45,007 nt of DNA from Cyclobacteriaceae bacterium (GTDB lineage: Bacteria; Bacteroidota; Bacteroidia; Cytophagales; Cyclobacteriaceae): positions 1 to 45,007 of the forward strand of contig JAEUTZ010000019.1 in assembly GCA_016787725.1 (NCBI GenBank), written 5' to 3'. The notes under the pieces are model-generated. The model was given only the letters and a program-made list of their open reading frames with translations. It had not been told where the DNA came from and ran no database searches. Position numbers and translations under genes: made by a program. Shown here one piece after another: positions 34,507-42,284 of this stretch (positions are counted from its first letter, which is position 1; each line of letters begins with the position of its first letter).

Positions 34507-35381
34507 AAACTACCTGTCACTCAGACTATGGCCAATTGAAGAGGGTCTTCGTGAAACGACCGGCTGAAGCATTCATGGACGAAAACCAAATTACCCGTCA
34601 ATGGCGTGACTTGAATTTCCTTGCCAAACCGGATCTGAACAAAGCTCATGTAGAGTTTACACACTTTGAAAAGTTGCTTCAGTCACGAGGCGCCCAGATA
34701 GAATATTTTCCACATGATGCATCCGTTACCCTCGACTCACTGTATTGTCGGGATGCAGCCATCGCTACCGACTTTGGAATGATCCTGTGCAACATGGGTA
34801 AGCCGGCACGCAAGCCCGAACCGGAAGCAGAACGAAAAGCCTTTGTGGCGAAGAACATTCCGATCCTCGGCATCATTGCTGATCCCGGTACGGTGGAAGG
34901 AGGCGATGTGGCCTGGATCGATGAGCACACACTGGCAGTGGGGCATACCTATCGCACCAACTGGGAAGGCATCCGGCAATTGAAACACCTGGTGGAACCC
35001 CATGGCATTCACGTGTGGGTGGCCGAGATGCCGCACTACAAAGGACCTTCGGATGTCTTTCACCTGATGTCAGTGTTCAGTCCGGTGGACAAAAATCTGG
35101 CCGTTGTGTATTCACCCCTCATGCCCATTTCATTTCGCAAAGCGCTGCTGGATCATCACGTAGAGTTGGTGGAAGTGCCCGATGCCGAGTGGGATTCCAT
35201 GGGCTGCAATGTGCTGGCCATTGCCCCGCGCGAAGTAATTGTTGTCAACGGAAACCCCATCACGAAGCAGCGTCTGTTGGCGGCCGGGTGTGTGGTGCAT
35301 GAATACGAAGGACAGGAGATTAGTGTAAAAGGCGGTGGCGGCCCCACCTGCCTGACAAGAACCGTTGAACGTCTTTTATGA
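34503..35381 (+). CDS. Amidinohydrolase/amidinotransferase family protein, DDAH-like
   Basis: A 292-residue protein of the guanidino-group modifying superfamily (arginine deiminase, dimethylarginine hydrolase, amidinotransferase). Visible catalytic residues are Asp in TVEGGDVAW, His187 in SDVFHLMS and Cys283 in GGGGPTCLTR, matching the Cys-His-Asp/Glu set that attacks the guanidinium carbon. Its length fits DDAH-like enzymes rather than full arginine deiminases (about 400 residues). It starts with GTG at 34503, overlapping the permease stop by 4 nt. The likely reaction is hydrolysis of an arginine derivative to citrulline or ornithine plus an amine, with the substrate supplied by the permease. 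Confidence 0.85.
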   Translation: MKTTCHSDYGQLKRVFVKRPAEAFMDENQITRQWRDLNFLAKPDLNKAHVEFTHFEKLLQSRGAQIEYFPHDASVTLDSLYCRDAAIATDFGMILCNMGKPARKPEPEAERKAFVAKNIPILGIIADPGTVEGGDVAWIDEHTLAVGHTYRTNWEGIRQLKHLVEPHGIHVWVAEMPHYKGPSDVFHLMSVFSPVDKNLAVVYSPLMPISFRKALLDHHVELVEVPDAEWDSMGCNVLAIAPREVIVVNGNPITKQRLLAAGCVVHEYEGQEISVKGGGGPTCLTRTVERLL

Positions 35382-35398
35382 TGTTAGTTAATTGCCTG

Positions 35399-35478
35399 TA
35401 GCGTTTAGCTTTATAGCTTTCCGCTTTTAGCTTTATTCTTTCCCCTTTAAACTTTTAACTTTATACTTTTAACTTCCC
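35399..35478 (+). repeat. Heptamer-period array upstream of the hydroxylase gene
   Basis: After TAGCG the units are TTTAGCT, TTATAGCT (8 nt), TTCCGCT, TTTAGCT, TTATTCT, TTCCCCT, TTAAACT, TTTAACT, TTATACT and TTTAACT, then TCCC and the ATG. The common pattern is TTnnnCT. The array fills nearly all of the gap between the amidinohydrolase stop and this start codon. Confidence 0.8.
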
Positions 35479-36297
35479 ATGGAATCATTCCTGAACTTTT
35501 TCGAAACCATGCCCACCTGGCAACGGGCCGCATGGATTGTGATCTGCCTGGTGATCTGTTGGATTCTGGAAGGCAGTTTCCCGCTCTTTCAGTTTAACTA
35601 TAAGAAATGGAAACACGCAGGGGTAAACTTCGTCTTCCTGGGCACCACCATGATCATCAACACCCTCTTTGGGGTGGCTACCGTTGGCGTTTTTGCCTGG
35701 ATTGGCCGCGAACAATTCGGACTGATCTACCTGTTGGATTTTCCCATCTGGGTGGAGTTGCTGATCAGCCTCCTGATTTTTGAATTACTCGCTCAATACA
35801 CCGTACATTATTTATTGCATCGCGTCAAGTGGATGTGGAAGTTTCACATGATCCACCACAGCGATACGCACCTCGATGCCACCAGCGGCACTCGCCACCA
35901 CCCGGGCGACTTTGTGATGCGCGAGCTGTTTGCCTTGCTGGCCGTGATCATCACCGGAGCACCCGTGTCCTTCTATTTCTTTTATCGCATCTGCACGGTG
36001 TTCTTCACCTACTTCACCCACGCCAATGTTACCATGCCGGTATGGCTGGATAAACCGCTCAGTTACATTTTTATTACTCCCAACATGCACAAGTTTCATC
36101 ATCACTACATGCGGCCGTGGACAGATTCCAACTTCGGCAATATGTTTTCGATCTGGGACCGGCTCTTTGGCACGTTGGTTTATGACGATCCGAAAAAGAT
36201 TCACTATGGACTGGACGTGCTCGATGGCAGTAAAGATGAAAATATCGGCTACCAGTTTAAAATCCCGTTCGACAAGTCGATTAAGACTGACTACTGA
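35479..36297 (+). CDS. Sterol desaturase / fatty acid hydroxylase family membrane protein
   Basis: A 272-residue integral membrane di-iron enzyme. Three His clusters are seen: HYLLHR, HMIHHSDTHLD and HKFHHHY near residue 210; these bind the two irons of the fatty acid hydroxylase superfamily. Four hydrophobic segments lie at about residues 18-38, 50-78, 95-120 and 150-180. The family hydroxylates or desaturates lipid chains, sterols or carotenoids using O2. In Bacteroidota such proteins may modify sphingolipids or ornithine lipids, but no lipid-synthesis gene lies next to it. It follows the permease pair on the same strand, after the repeat array. Confidence 0.9.
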   Translation: MESFLNFFETMPTWQRAAWIVICLVICWILEGSFPLFQFNYKKWKHAGVNFVFLGTTMIINTLFGVATVGVFAWIGREQFGLIYLLDFPIWVELLISLLIFELLAQYTVHYLLHRVKWMWKFHMIHHSDTHLDATSGTRHHPGDFVMRELFALLAVIITGAPVSFYFFYRICTVFFTYFTHANVTMPVWLDKPLSYIFITPNMHKFHHHYMRPWTDSNFGNMFSIWDRLFGTLVYDDPKKIHYGLDVLDGSKDENIGYQFKIPFDKSIKTDY

Positions 36298-36341
36298 GTA
36301 TGTGAGGCAACTTAAAAAGTGCCCTTAGATAGTCCCTTGTG

Positions 36342-38642
36342 CTACCCAATCGCAATGGGTGCCGCCAAAACTGCATCCGGAATATTAAACGCATTCACCA
36401 ACGGCACGGCATCCTGCCGGATTTCCCAACAAAGTTGATTAACCATTTTGCGGATCGCCTTCGTCTTGCTGCCTTCCATATACCCTTGCTCCAGATACCA
36501 GCCTTTGTTCTTGTCAATCTGCGACAGCGCAAAGAGATCGCATAACCTTTTCAAGGTGGTCTTGCAACCGGCATCCCTGGTTTTCTCTACCTGCACGATA
36601 AACTGTTCCAGCACGATCCGCTCGATGTAGGCCAGGCCCACCTGTACCAGGTGATGCTGACTCACATTAAACGCATCAAAGGAATCCATGCCGCTGTCGA
36701 TGTGTCGCTTTAATCGTTTGGCGGCCGAGGTAAGAATATCGCGCTCGCGGTATCGGAAAGCACTTAACTGAAACTCCGGATCCAACAAGTGGTCTTCACT
36801 GGTATTGCGGGTAATGATCGGATTCATTTCTGTAAGGCTTGTCTTCGCCTGCTCCGCCACGTAATTTAGAATCGTGAACACATTCATGTTGGCAAACTCT
36901 TGCCGGAACTCGGTTAACCGGCTCTTGGCAACCAACTGCAGCAACACGGTATTGTCGCCTTCAAACGTAGTGTAGATATCCGAATCGTTCTTCAGGACTT
37001 CAATCCGATTTTCCGATAAATAACCTTTACCGCCACAACACTCGCGGCATTCCTGCAGGGTGGCCGTGGTATTCCATGTCGCAAAGGCTTTCAGACCGGC
37101 TGCCAACGCCTCAATTTCCTGCATTTCTTCTTCCTTGCGATCGATGAATCGCTTCGTGAGATAGTGCAACGCAAAATGCAATGCGTACACATTGGCCAAT
37201 AACGGCATGAGCCTGCGTTGGTGTGTGCGGTAATTTAAGATCGGAACTTCCGAACCTCCCTCCGGACCAAACTGCCTGCGCTGATCACCATAGCGAATGG
37301 CTATGGTCAACCCCGACTTACAGGCAGAGTTGCCCGATCGTGGAATTCCAATGCGACCGCCCACCAGCGTTCCCAACATGGTAAAGAACCTGCGGTTGTC
37401 GCTGGCAATGGGGCTTTCAAATTTTCCTTCCGCATTCACCGATGCAAACCGGTCCAGCATATTGTCTTTGGGAATAACGACCTGATTAAAATAGATCACT
37501 CCATTGTCCACTCCGTTGAGGCCCATTTTGCGGCCACAGTCTTTGATGGTAATGCCCGGCAACACCGTTCCCTTTTTATCGCGCATCGGTACAACAAAGG
37601 CGCTCACACCATAGTCGGTACCGTCAATGATCAGCTTGGCAAACACGGTGGCCATCTGTCCATGCAAGGCCGCATTGCCAATGTATTCCTTGCGCGCAAA
37701 TTCATTGGGCGTGTGAATCGTAAAAGATTTCGTTGCATGATTGTACGTGGCCGTGGTTTCAATACCTTTTACGTTGGAGCCGTGGTTGGTTTCCGTCATG
37801 GCAAAGCAACCGGGCAACTCTAACGTGCCGATGTCTTTCAGGTATTTTGCATGATGTTTTTCGGTGCCGAGAAAATAAACACTCATGCCCCACAGTCCGA
37901 ACTGAACCCCAAACTTGATCACCATACTCAGGTCGTGGTAGCTCAGCGTTTCCATGATGGTAAAATAGGCGGCCATGTCGCCCTGCCCGCCATATTCTTT
38001 TGGGTAGGCCATTGCTCCATACCCTTGTTCTGCTAAAAACTTACACCACTGCAGCACGCGCGTGCGGTATACCTGCAAATCGCCCGGACCCACGTATTTG
38101 AATTCCGGATCCGAGATCAACGTTTTCACTTTCCGGATCAGGTCACTGTGTTCCCCATCGAGAATTTTCGTCATGGTTGCCACATCAAAGTTTTGTTGCG
38201 TGACTTGTTCGGAAGTGATGGTCTTATGCCCGGACTGAAAGTTGAAGATGGCCTCATGACTGATCAGTCCTAACGTGGATTCAATTTTCTCAAGAGCCGG
38301 ACGGGCCTGTTGCAAGGTGTTACTGATTGTGCCATCGCCCTGCACGCTGGCCAGGCGGATGCCCAGATTCGTGAGCGTCACGCGGCCATTTTCGCCATTG
38401 GCAACCTGCGCCAGTGCTGTTCGCCAACTCATCAGTTCATCGACACCGGGCGGAGTGGCCGGGTTCACTTTGGACAGCAGCAAACTGCGCTCAGCATCAC
38501 TCAACCAGTGCTGACTTTCAATTAATCCTTCCAACGTAGCCACTTCGCTGGGCGTAAGGATGGCATCCGACCAAACGGTGTAGAGAATGGGTACAAAGAC
38601 AAGCAGGTTGGGATTGGCTTTTACCAGGTCGTGGTTAATCAT
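36342..38642 (-). CDS. Acyl-CoA oxidase/dehydrogenase-like flavoprotein, 766 aa
   Basis: A 766-residue flavoenzyme, larger than common acyl-CoA dehydrogenases (about 380-600) and closer in size to acyl-CoA oxidases. PGCFAMTETNHGSNVKGIET is the FAD/substrate-binding strand region, and DCGRKMGLNGVDNGVIYF is the acyl-CoA oxidase-type motif. The helical C-terminal domains follow, with CRECCGGKGYLSENR and DIYTTFEGDNTVLLQLVAK (family signature). Residues 1-110 are an added helical domain (PNLLVFVPILYTVWSDAILT) of TerB-like appearance. It would act in beta-oxidation of fatty acyl-CoA in the cytosol, passing electrons to O2 or to an electron carrier. No other beta-oxidation gene is adjacent. Confidence 0.88.
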   Translation of the reverse strand: MINHDLVKANPNLLVFVPILYTVWSDAILTPSEVATLEGLIESQHWLSDAERSLLLSKVNPATPPGVDELMSWRTALAQVANGENGRVTLTNLGIRLASVQGDGTISNTLQQARPALEKIESTLGLISHEAIFNFQSGHKTITSEQVTQQNFDVATMTKILDGEHSDLIRKVKTLISDPEFKYVGPGDLQVYRTRVLQWCKFLAEQGYGAMAYPKEYGGQGDMAAYFTIMETLSYHDLSMVIKFGVQFGLWGMSVYFLGTEKHHAKYLKDIGTLELPGCFAMTETNHGSNVKGIETTATYNHATKSFTIHTPNEFARKEYIGNAALHGQMATVFAKLIIDGTDYGVSAFVVPMRDKKGTVLPGITIKDCGRKMGLNGVDNGVIYFNQVVIPKDNMLDRFASVNAEGKFESPIASDNRRFFTMLGTLVGGRIGIPRSGNSACKSGLTIAIRYGDQRRQFGPEGGSEVPILNYRTHQRRLMPLLANVYALHFALHYLTKRFIDRKEEEMQEIEALAAGLKAFATWNTTATLQECRECCGGKGYLSENRIEVLKNDSDIYTTFEGDNTVLLQLVAKSRLTEFRQEFANMNVFTILNYVAEQAKTSLTEMNPIITRNTSEDHLLDPEFQLSAFRYRERDILTSAAKRLKRHIDSGMDSFDAFNVSQHHLVQVGLAYIERIVLEQFIVQVEKTRDAGCKTTLKRLCDLFALSQIDKNKGWYLEQGYMEGSKTKAIRKMVNQLCWEIRQDAVPLVNAFNIPDAVLAAPIAIG

Positions 38643-38775
38643 GGGTAGGGTAGATGGTACGTTATAAAAATAACGAATTCTTCTGTCTCCTAATCGCGTT
38701 CAGCACAGGAAGTGGCACCCGATTCAATATGTGAGAGATAATTTGTAGTTCAGATTCATGGCAAAAAGTGCAGGT

Positions 38776-38853
38776 AATTGACAATTGATAAAGCTTTCCG
38801 CTTTATAGCTTTAAGCTTTCCGCTTTAAACTTTCAACTTATAACTTTCAACCT
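38776..38853 (+). repeat. Heptamer-period array between the dinB-like and acyl-CoA oxidase genes
   Basis: Continuous units: AATTGAC, AATTGAT, AAAGCTT, TCCGCTT, TATAGCTT (8 nt), TAAGCTT, TCCGCTT, TAAACTT, TCAACTT, ATAACTT, TCAACCT. The last unit contains the stop codon of the minus-strand DinB gene (38847-38849). It joins the TTGACAA type and the TTnnnCT type in one register, which suggests that they are one family. Confidence 0.8.
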
Positions 38854-39323
38854 TTCTTTAACAATTTGATCGTGATCCCTATTTGACCCAGGTGATATAA
38901 GTCATGTTGAAGGATTCCCTCTATTAAATAATGGAAATTGTATTCGGTGTCCTGAAACGGAGTATTCAGATACGCATCGTCTTGATTTTCCAACGCCTTG
39001 ATCAGCGTGTCTGTGCTTTCATAAAAGCGATTTTTAAGGCGGTTCCAACCACTCCTGGACAGCTCGAGATTGTCCTTCCAGTCTTCAGGGCTGTTCATTA
39101 ATTCAGTTCGTCCTCCCTTAAACCGGAGCAAGCATTCCTCTCGCCACGCAAGCATGTGCGAAATATGTTCGGCTACACTATGAATCTGAGGGTGTGGCCG
39201 CGTCAGTGCCTCCTGATCGGTAAGCGAATCAATTTTTAAGCGAACGCTCTGGTCAAACCAAAGCGAACCTTCCTGTAACTCCCGCAACTGCCGCAGCATG
39301 TTTTTGATCAAAAGTTGAGACAT
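38847..39323 (-). CDS. DinB family protein (putative metal-dependent enzyme)
   Basis: A 158-residue four-helix-bundle protein from the ATG at 39323 (MSQLLIKNMLRQLRELQ); an ATG-like start 27 nt upstream would add MCLSTIREI and is less likely. The metal-binding His residues are in QIHSVAEHISHMLAWREE and, near the C-terminus, QHDLYHLGQIGI. DinB/YfiT proteins bind a divalent metal and some act as thiol (bacillithiol or mycothiol) transferases, but the role here is not known. The stop codon lies within the heptamer array that separates this gene from the acyl-CoA oxidase-like gene. Confidence 0.85.
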   Translation of the reverse strand: MSQLLIKNMLRQLRELQEGSLWFDQSVRLKIDSLTDQEALTRPHPQIHSVAEHISHMLAWREECLLRFKGGRTELMNSPEDWKDNLELSRSGWNRLKNRFYESTDTLIKALENQDDAYLNTPFQDTEYNFHYLIEGILQHDLYHLGQIGITIKLLKKG

Positions 39324-39387
39324 TATTTCACGAATCGTGGATAAACACAATATAATAGATAGTCAACATTGATTAGCCTTAAGCAAG

Positions 39388-39459
39388 TTGCTTTTTGCTT
39401 TCCGCTTTACAGCTTTAAGCTTAAAGCTTTTAACTTTGAACTTTTAACTTTTAACTATC
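39388..39459 (+). repeat. Heptamer-period array upstream of the His-Pro lipoprotein
   Basis: A TTnnnCT-like stretch (GCTTTCCGCTTTACAGCTTT, then AAGCTTAAAGC) passes into exact heptamers AACTTTG, AACTTTT, AACTTTT, AACTATC (39432-39459). The last units supply the bases of the promoter elements listed next. Confidence 0.8.
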
Positions 39460-39463
39460 TTTG
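39435..39463 (+). promoter_or_regulatory. Bacteroidota-type promoter for the His-Pro lipoprotein
   Basis: TTTG at 39435-39438 (-33) and TATCTTTG at 39456-39463 (-7, exact TAnnTTTG) are separated by 17 nt, within the spacing reported for Bacteroidota. The expected transcript start is about 39468-39470, giving a leader of about 15 nt before the ATG at 39484. Both boxes lie in the heptamer array. Confidence 0.6.
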
Positions 39464-39483
39464 CTTAACCAACTCAACCAAAG

Positions 39484-39696
39484 ATGAATCGATTAACAAA
39501 AAGAATCACCGCCCTGGTGTTCCTGGGATTTCTATCGGTAGCGATCGTAGTTTCCTGTGGCAAAGCAAAAGAAGGCGATCATCCGGCTGGAGAGCACCCG
39601 ACCGATTCGGCCGAACATCCTTCCGATTCTACCGAGCATCCTTCTGATTCAACCGAGCACCCCAGCGAGCATCCGGCTGATTCAACTCAAAATTGA
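39484..39696 (+). CDS. Tiny His-Pro repeat lipoprotein, 70 aa
   Basis: A 70-residue lipoprotein: MNRLTKRITALVFLGFLSVA opens the signal peptide and SC gives lipid Cys25. The mature 45 residues are almost all low-complexity repeats of EHPSDST type: six His-Pro pairs among Asp, Glu, Ser and Thr, with no hydrophobic core. It is therefore probably unfolded and highly acidic; six His could bind metal ions such as Ni, Zn or Cu. A good promoter lies just upstream, which supports its being a real, independently expressed gene. It converges on the transglutaminase-like gene with an 8-nt gap. No family name is known to me. Confidence 0.75.
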   Translation: MNRLTKRITALVFLGFLSVAIVVSCGKAKEGDHPAGEHPTDSAEHPSDSTEHPSDSTEHPSEHPADSTQN

Positions 39697-39704
39697 TTCG
39701 CGGA

Positions 39705-41039
39705 TCAGGCAGGTTTCCCGGTTCGCGTAAATGAAAACGTGGTGCGGGTATCCGTCCGCTTTCCGTTTACTTCCAGCAGGGGGTAAGCCAGGAAATTTAT
39801 CGGGCCCGTTTGGGGCGCAGGGTTTACTCGTAAATCCCGGCCGCGACTCAATTCAACGCGGTTGGCGGGGTGATGACCAAAATAGTAGGTGGCCAGTGCC
39901 GTGTATTTATTGCCTTCGCTGATGTCGATGGGCCACCATTTCCCATCGGCATAGAATTCGGCCCAGCAATGGTAACCATCAATGCCTCCGTCATTTCGTT
40001 CGGATGGGATAGCCGCTCCAATGGCAAATCGAGCCGGGATGCCTGAAGAACGTGCCAGCGAGATGAACAACGAATGAAACTCCGAACAATTGCCGGTACG
40101 CACATCGCAGGCATAGTTGGAATCACCGTTGCCATAGTTGCCGAACTTCATGTAGCGCATGTTATCAATCACGTAATCATACAACGCCCGCGCTCGAATC
40201 AGATCCGAGGCATCCCACTTGCCGATGAGCGCTTCTTTCGCAATGTCTGCAAAGCGTCCACCCACCGGCATCAGGGTATTGCCTGCCAGGTAGCGCGCAG
40301 GAATGGTGCCGGCCTCTTCCACCACCCCTCGTTCCTTCCGGTGTACCTCGTAAAGGATTTCCAATTCTTTTCCGCTCTGCGCAGGATCTAACTCTACATA
40401 GAGGATGGTGTTTCCGTAGTCGGCCTCCTGCACAAATTGATATGTGCCCGGCACCGACATCGACTTGACATTCACCGTCTGAAATGGATCGGAGGTGGCA
40501 ATCGGAATCCACATTTTCGCAGGGGCAGTCAACTCCGGTAATTGTACCTGGTACCGGAATTCAAACTCATCGCTGCCTTCAATCACACCCAAAAGGCGTG
40601 TAGAGGCTTCGTCTACCGATACCCGGTGCCAGGTTTTATCGGCCCGCTGTTTCCAGGCATAAAAGGGTTTGCCATTCAGTTTATGGATGGTGGTTTCTGT
40701 TACCTGCATGGCACCCGGCTCACCAGCCATGAAAAAGTCAACATCATAAACATCACCACTTACATCCGCAAGGTCTACACACGCAAAATGCTTACCGGGG
40801 CCCAGGTTGGCGAGGTACTCGGTGTGTACCCGCACCAGGTTCATCCGAAACTCTTGTCCGCGATCGGTAACATGAAAGTAACCATCCTCCGCAACTGTCG
40901 TCTCCTGAATGTACTGCTTGATCCCCGCCTCAATCTCGGCAATGGTCACCTTCCGCACCGGTATTGTCTTCTTTTCTTCTACCGGCCTTGAACAGGATCC
41001 GGACACCAGCAGCATCCCTACGATGATCAGATTTCGCAT
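39705..41039 (-). CDS. Transglutaminase-like cysteine peptidase, lipoprotein
   Basis: A 444-residue lipoprotein: MRNLIIVGMLLVSGSC gives lipid Cys16. Residues about 30-260 are beta-rich and unrecognised. The C-terminal part is a transglutaminase-like domain with the Cys-His-Asp triad: Cys in RTGNCSEFHSLF, His in GYHCWAEFY and Asp in WWPIDISEG. Such bacterial domains usually hydrolyse peptide or amide bonds rather than cross-link. It may act at the cell surface or in the periplasm. The leader contains a 13-bp tandem repeat. Confidence 0.88.
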   Translation of the reverse strand: MRNLIIVGMLLVSGSCSRPVEEKKTIPVRKVTIAEIEAGIKQYIQETTVAEDGYFHVTDRGQEFRMNLVRVHTEYLANLGPGKHFACVDLADVSGDVYDVDFFMAGEPGAMQVTETTIHKLNGKPFYAWKQRADKTWHRVSVDEASTRLLGVIEGSDEFEFRYQVQLPELTAPAKMWIPIATSDPFQTVNVKSMSVPGTYQFVQEADYGNTILYVELDPAQSGKELEILYEVHRKERGVVEEAGTIPARYLAGNTLMPVGGRFADIAKEALIGKWDASDLIRARALYDYVIDNMRYMKFGNYGNGDSNYACDVRTGNCSEFHSLFISLARSSGIPARFAIGAAIPSERNDGGIDGYHCWAEFYADGKWWPIDISEGNKYTALATYYFGHHPANRVELSRGRDLRVNPAPQTGPINFLAYPLLEVNGKRTDTRTTFSFTRTGKPA

Positions 41040-41061
41040 CCTTAAATATAAATGGGCAATT

Positions 41062-41087
41062 GTTAATTGACAATGTTAATTGACAAT
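41062..41087. repeat. 13-bp exact tandem repeat of the TTGACAA type
   Basis: GTTAATTGACAAT occurs twice back to back (41062-41074 and 41075-41087), with related flanks (GGCAATT before, GAATAATTGAAAG after). It lies 23 nt upstream of the transglutaminase-like start codon. Confidence 0.9.
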
Positions 41088-41113
41088 GAATAATTGAAAG
41101 ATGGATAATGGAG

Positions 41114-41212
41114 AAGCTTTACGGTATTAGCTATTAGCTTTCCACTTTCCACTTTCCACTTTCCGCTTTATAGCTTTCCGCGTTCCACTTTCAACTTTTT
41201 ACGTTCAACTTC
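41114..41212 (+). repeat. Heptamer-period array abutting a stop codon
   Basis: Units on the + strand: ATTAGCT, ATTAGCT, TTCCACT three times (exact 7-bp tandem from 41138), TTCCGCT, TTATAGCT (8 nt), TTCCGCG, TTCCACT, TTCAACT, TTTTACG, TTCAACT. It ends 2 nt before the stop codon of the minus-strand gene at 41215. Confidence 0.85.
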
Positions 41213-41214
41213 CA

Positions 41215-41655
41215 TCAGTTTCCCGCCTCAATTCCCAGCCCGCTAATCAAGTAAGGCTTGGTCTTCTCGAACGTTAACTTAAAAGTTCCACGCAGTCCCT
41301 GGCTGTTTAACAATACCATTTCTACCTGCTGGTCTTTGGTGTTGATCGAAACCAGGTCGTGGTCGCCAAAGTCGTTGTGCAGGCGTTCGAACAATTTAAC
41401 TTTTGCATCGAGGTTGGTGCTTTCAGTTGCCGTGGTTGTCGATGTGCCGCCATTTTCATTCACCGTAGCCCGCATGGGCTTGTCGATTAAGGCCTGTGTG
41501 TAATTCTCCAGCACGAATTTTTTCCAGGCGGCCGGGTCATTTACGGAGATAACGCGCGCCATTTCGCGGGCGCGCTTTTCCATCGTGCTGGTGACATCCT
41601 GGGCATGTAACGATACGGAAACTAATGCCAGGAAGAGCGTGGTAATGAGTTTCAT
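41215..41655 (-). CDS. Secreted hypothetical protein, 146 aa
   Basis: A 146-residue exported protein from the ATG at 41655; the start three codons upstream would add MHL. The signal peptide is MKLITTLFLALVSVSLHAQ. The mature part opens with helices (MEKRAREMARVI and DPAAWKKFVLENYTQAL) and closes with strands (VEMVLLNSQGLRGTFKLTFE). The helix-then-strand pattern suggests an NTF2-like or DUF3887-like cone fold, but I cannot name a family with confidence. It is followed by the long heptamer array and the transglutaminase-like gene on the same strand. Confidence 0.65.
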   Translation of the reverse strand: MKLITTLFLALVSVSLHAQDVTSTMEKRAREMARVISVNDPAAWKKFVLENYTQALIDKPMRATVNENGGTSTTTATESTNLDAKVKLFERLHNDFGDHDLVSINTKDQQVEMVLLNSQGLRGTFKLTFEKTKPYLISGLGIEAGN

Positions 41656-41756
41656 AAGGTGCAATTTAACAGGAATAGGATGGGAGTGACACTAAAAAAG
41701 TTTTACCGCCTATGCAGTTTTTACAAAAGTTGCTACCTTAAAAAAACCACCAACCC

Positions 41757-42218
41757 ATGAAATTGCTTTTTGTCTTGCCGCTCTTCCTTTTACAATGTGC
41801 CTCAGCCTGGAATGCCGAAGCAGAGAAAGCCCTCGTTCGCCAACAATTGCTCGAGCAACTGTATCAATCCTTGCAAGCAGGCAATGCCGATCTCACCATT
41901 GCCCCGGTACCCGAAATGGGTGACTTGACCGTTACCGGTGGAGACATTCTGCGATCAACCCGGGCCGAAGTGCAGCAACATTACCAGGACCAGTTGGAAC
42001 AGATGATCATTAAGGAGGTGGCTCTGCAACAAGATCCCGTCATTGAGTTCCTAAGTAAAGAAGCCTGCTATGGTGCGGCAAAAGTAAAATGGACCTACGT
42101 GCTAAAAGCCGATTCAACCCGGCAGGAACAGGAGTTTATCAGCAGTACCTTGTTTGTGGGCCAAAAGATTAATAAGCGATGGTATTCGGTAGCCAGCGCC
42201 CAAACCAATGCTATATGA
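41757..42218 (+). CDS. Secreted hypothetical protein, 153 aa
   Basis: A 153-residue exported protein: MKLLFVLPLFLLQCASAW is a signal peptide, and Cys14 could be a lipobox (LLQC) or simply part of the hydrophobic core. The mature part starts with a long helix (NAEAEKALVRQQLLEQLYQS) and ends with strands (AAKVKWTYVLKADS and INKRWYSVASAQ). This resembles small NTF2-like proteins, but no catalytic residues stand out. A TACCTTAA box at 41734-41741 may be its -7 promoter element. It is divergent from the 41215 gene and converges on the DUF1080 gene. Confidence 0.65.
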   Translation: MKLLFVLPLFLLQCASAWNAEAEKALVRQQLLEQLYQSLQAGNADLTIAPVPEMGDLTVTGGDILRSTRAEVQQHYQDQLEQMIIKEVALQQDPVIEFLSKEACYGAAKVKWTYVLKADSTRQEQEFISSTLFVGQKINKRWYSVASAQTNAI

Positions 42219-42260
42219 CGATTTCAGTCTACTTCTGTCAGCCTAGGATTTTCGTTTAAC

Positions 42261-42284
42261 TAACCGGAACGGTTACCGATTTTT
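42261..42284. terminator. Terminator-like hairpin between convergent genes
   Basis: TAACCG-GAA-CGGTTA (42261-42275) is a perfect 6-bp stem, followed by CCGA and five T. It lies between the stops of two convergent genes. The T tract starts 4 nt after the stem, so efficiency is uncertain. Confidence 0.4.

Noticed and set aside
38776-41212. Possible CRISPR array
   Set aside because: The repeats are contiguous 7-nt units without unique spacers, and no cas gene is present.
41734-41741. TACCTTAA as a -7 box for the 41757 gene
   Set aside because: It matches only six of eight positions and has no -33 TTTG at the right distance; noted in the gene entry but not called.
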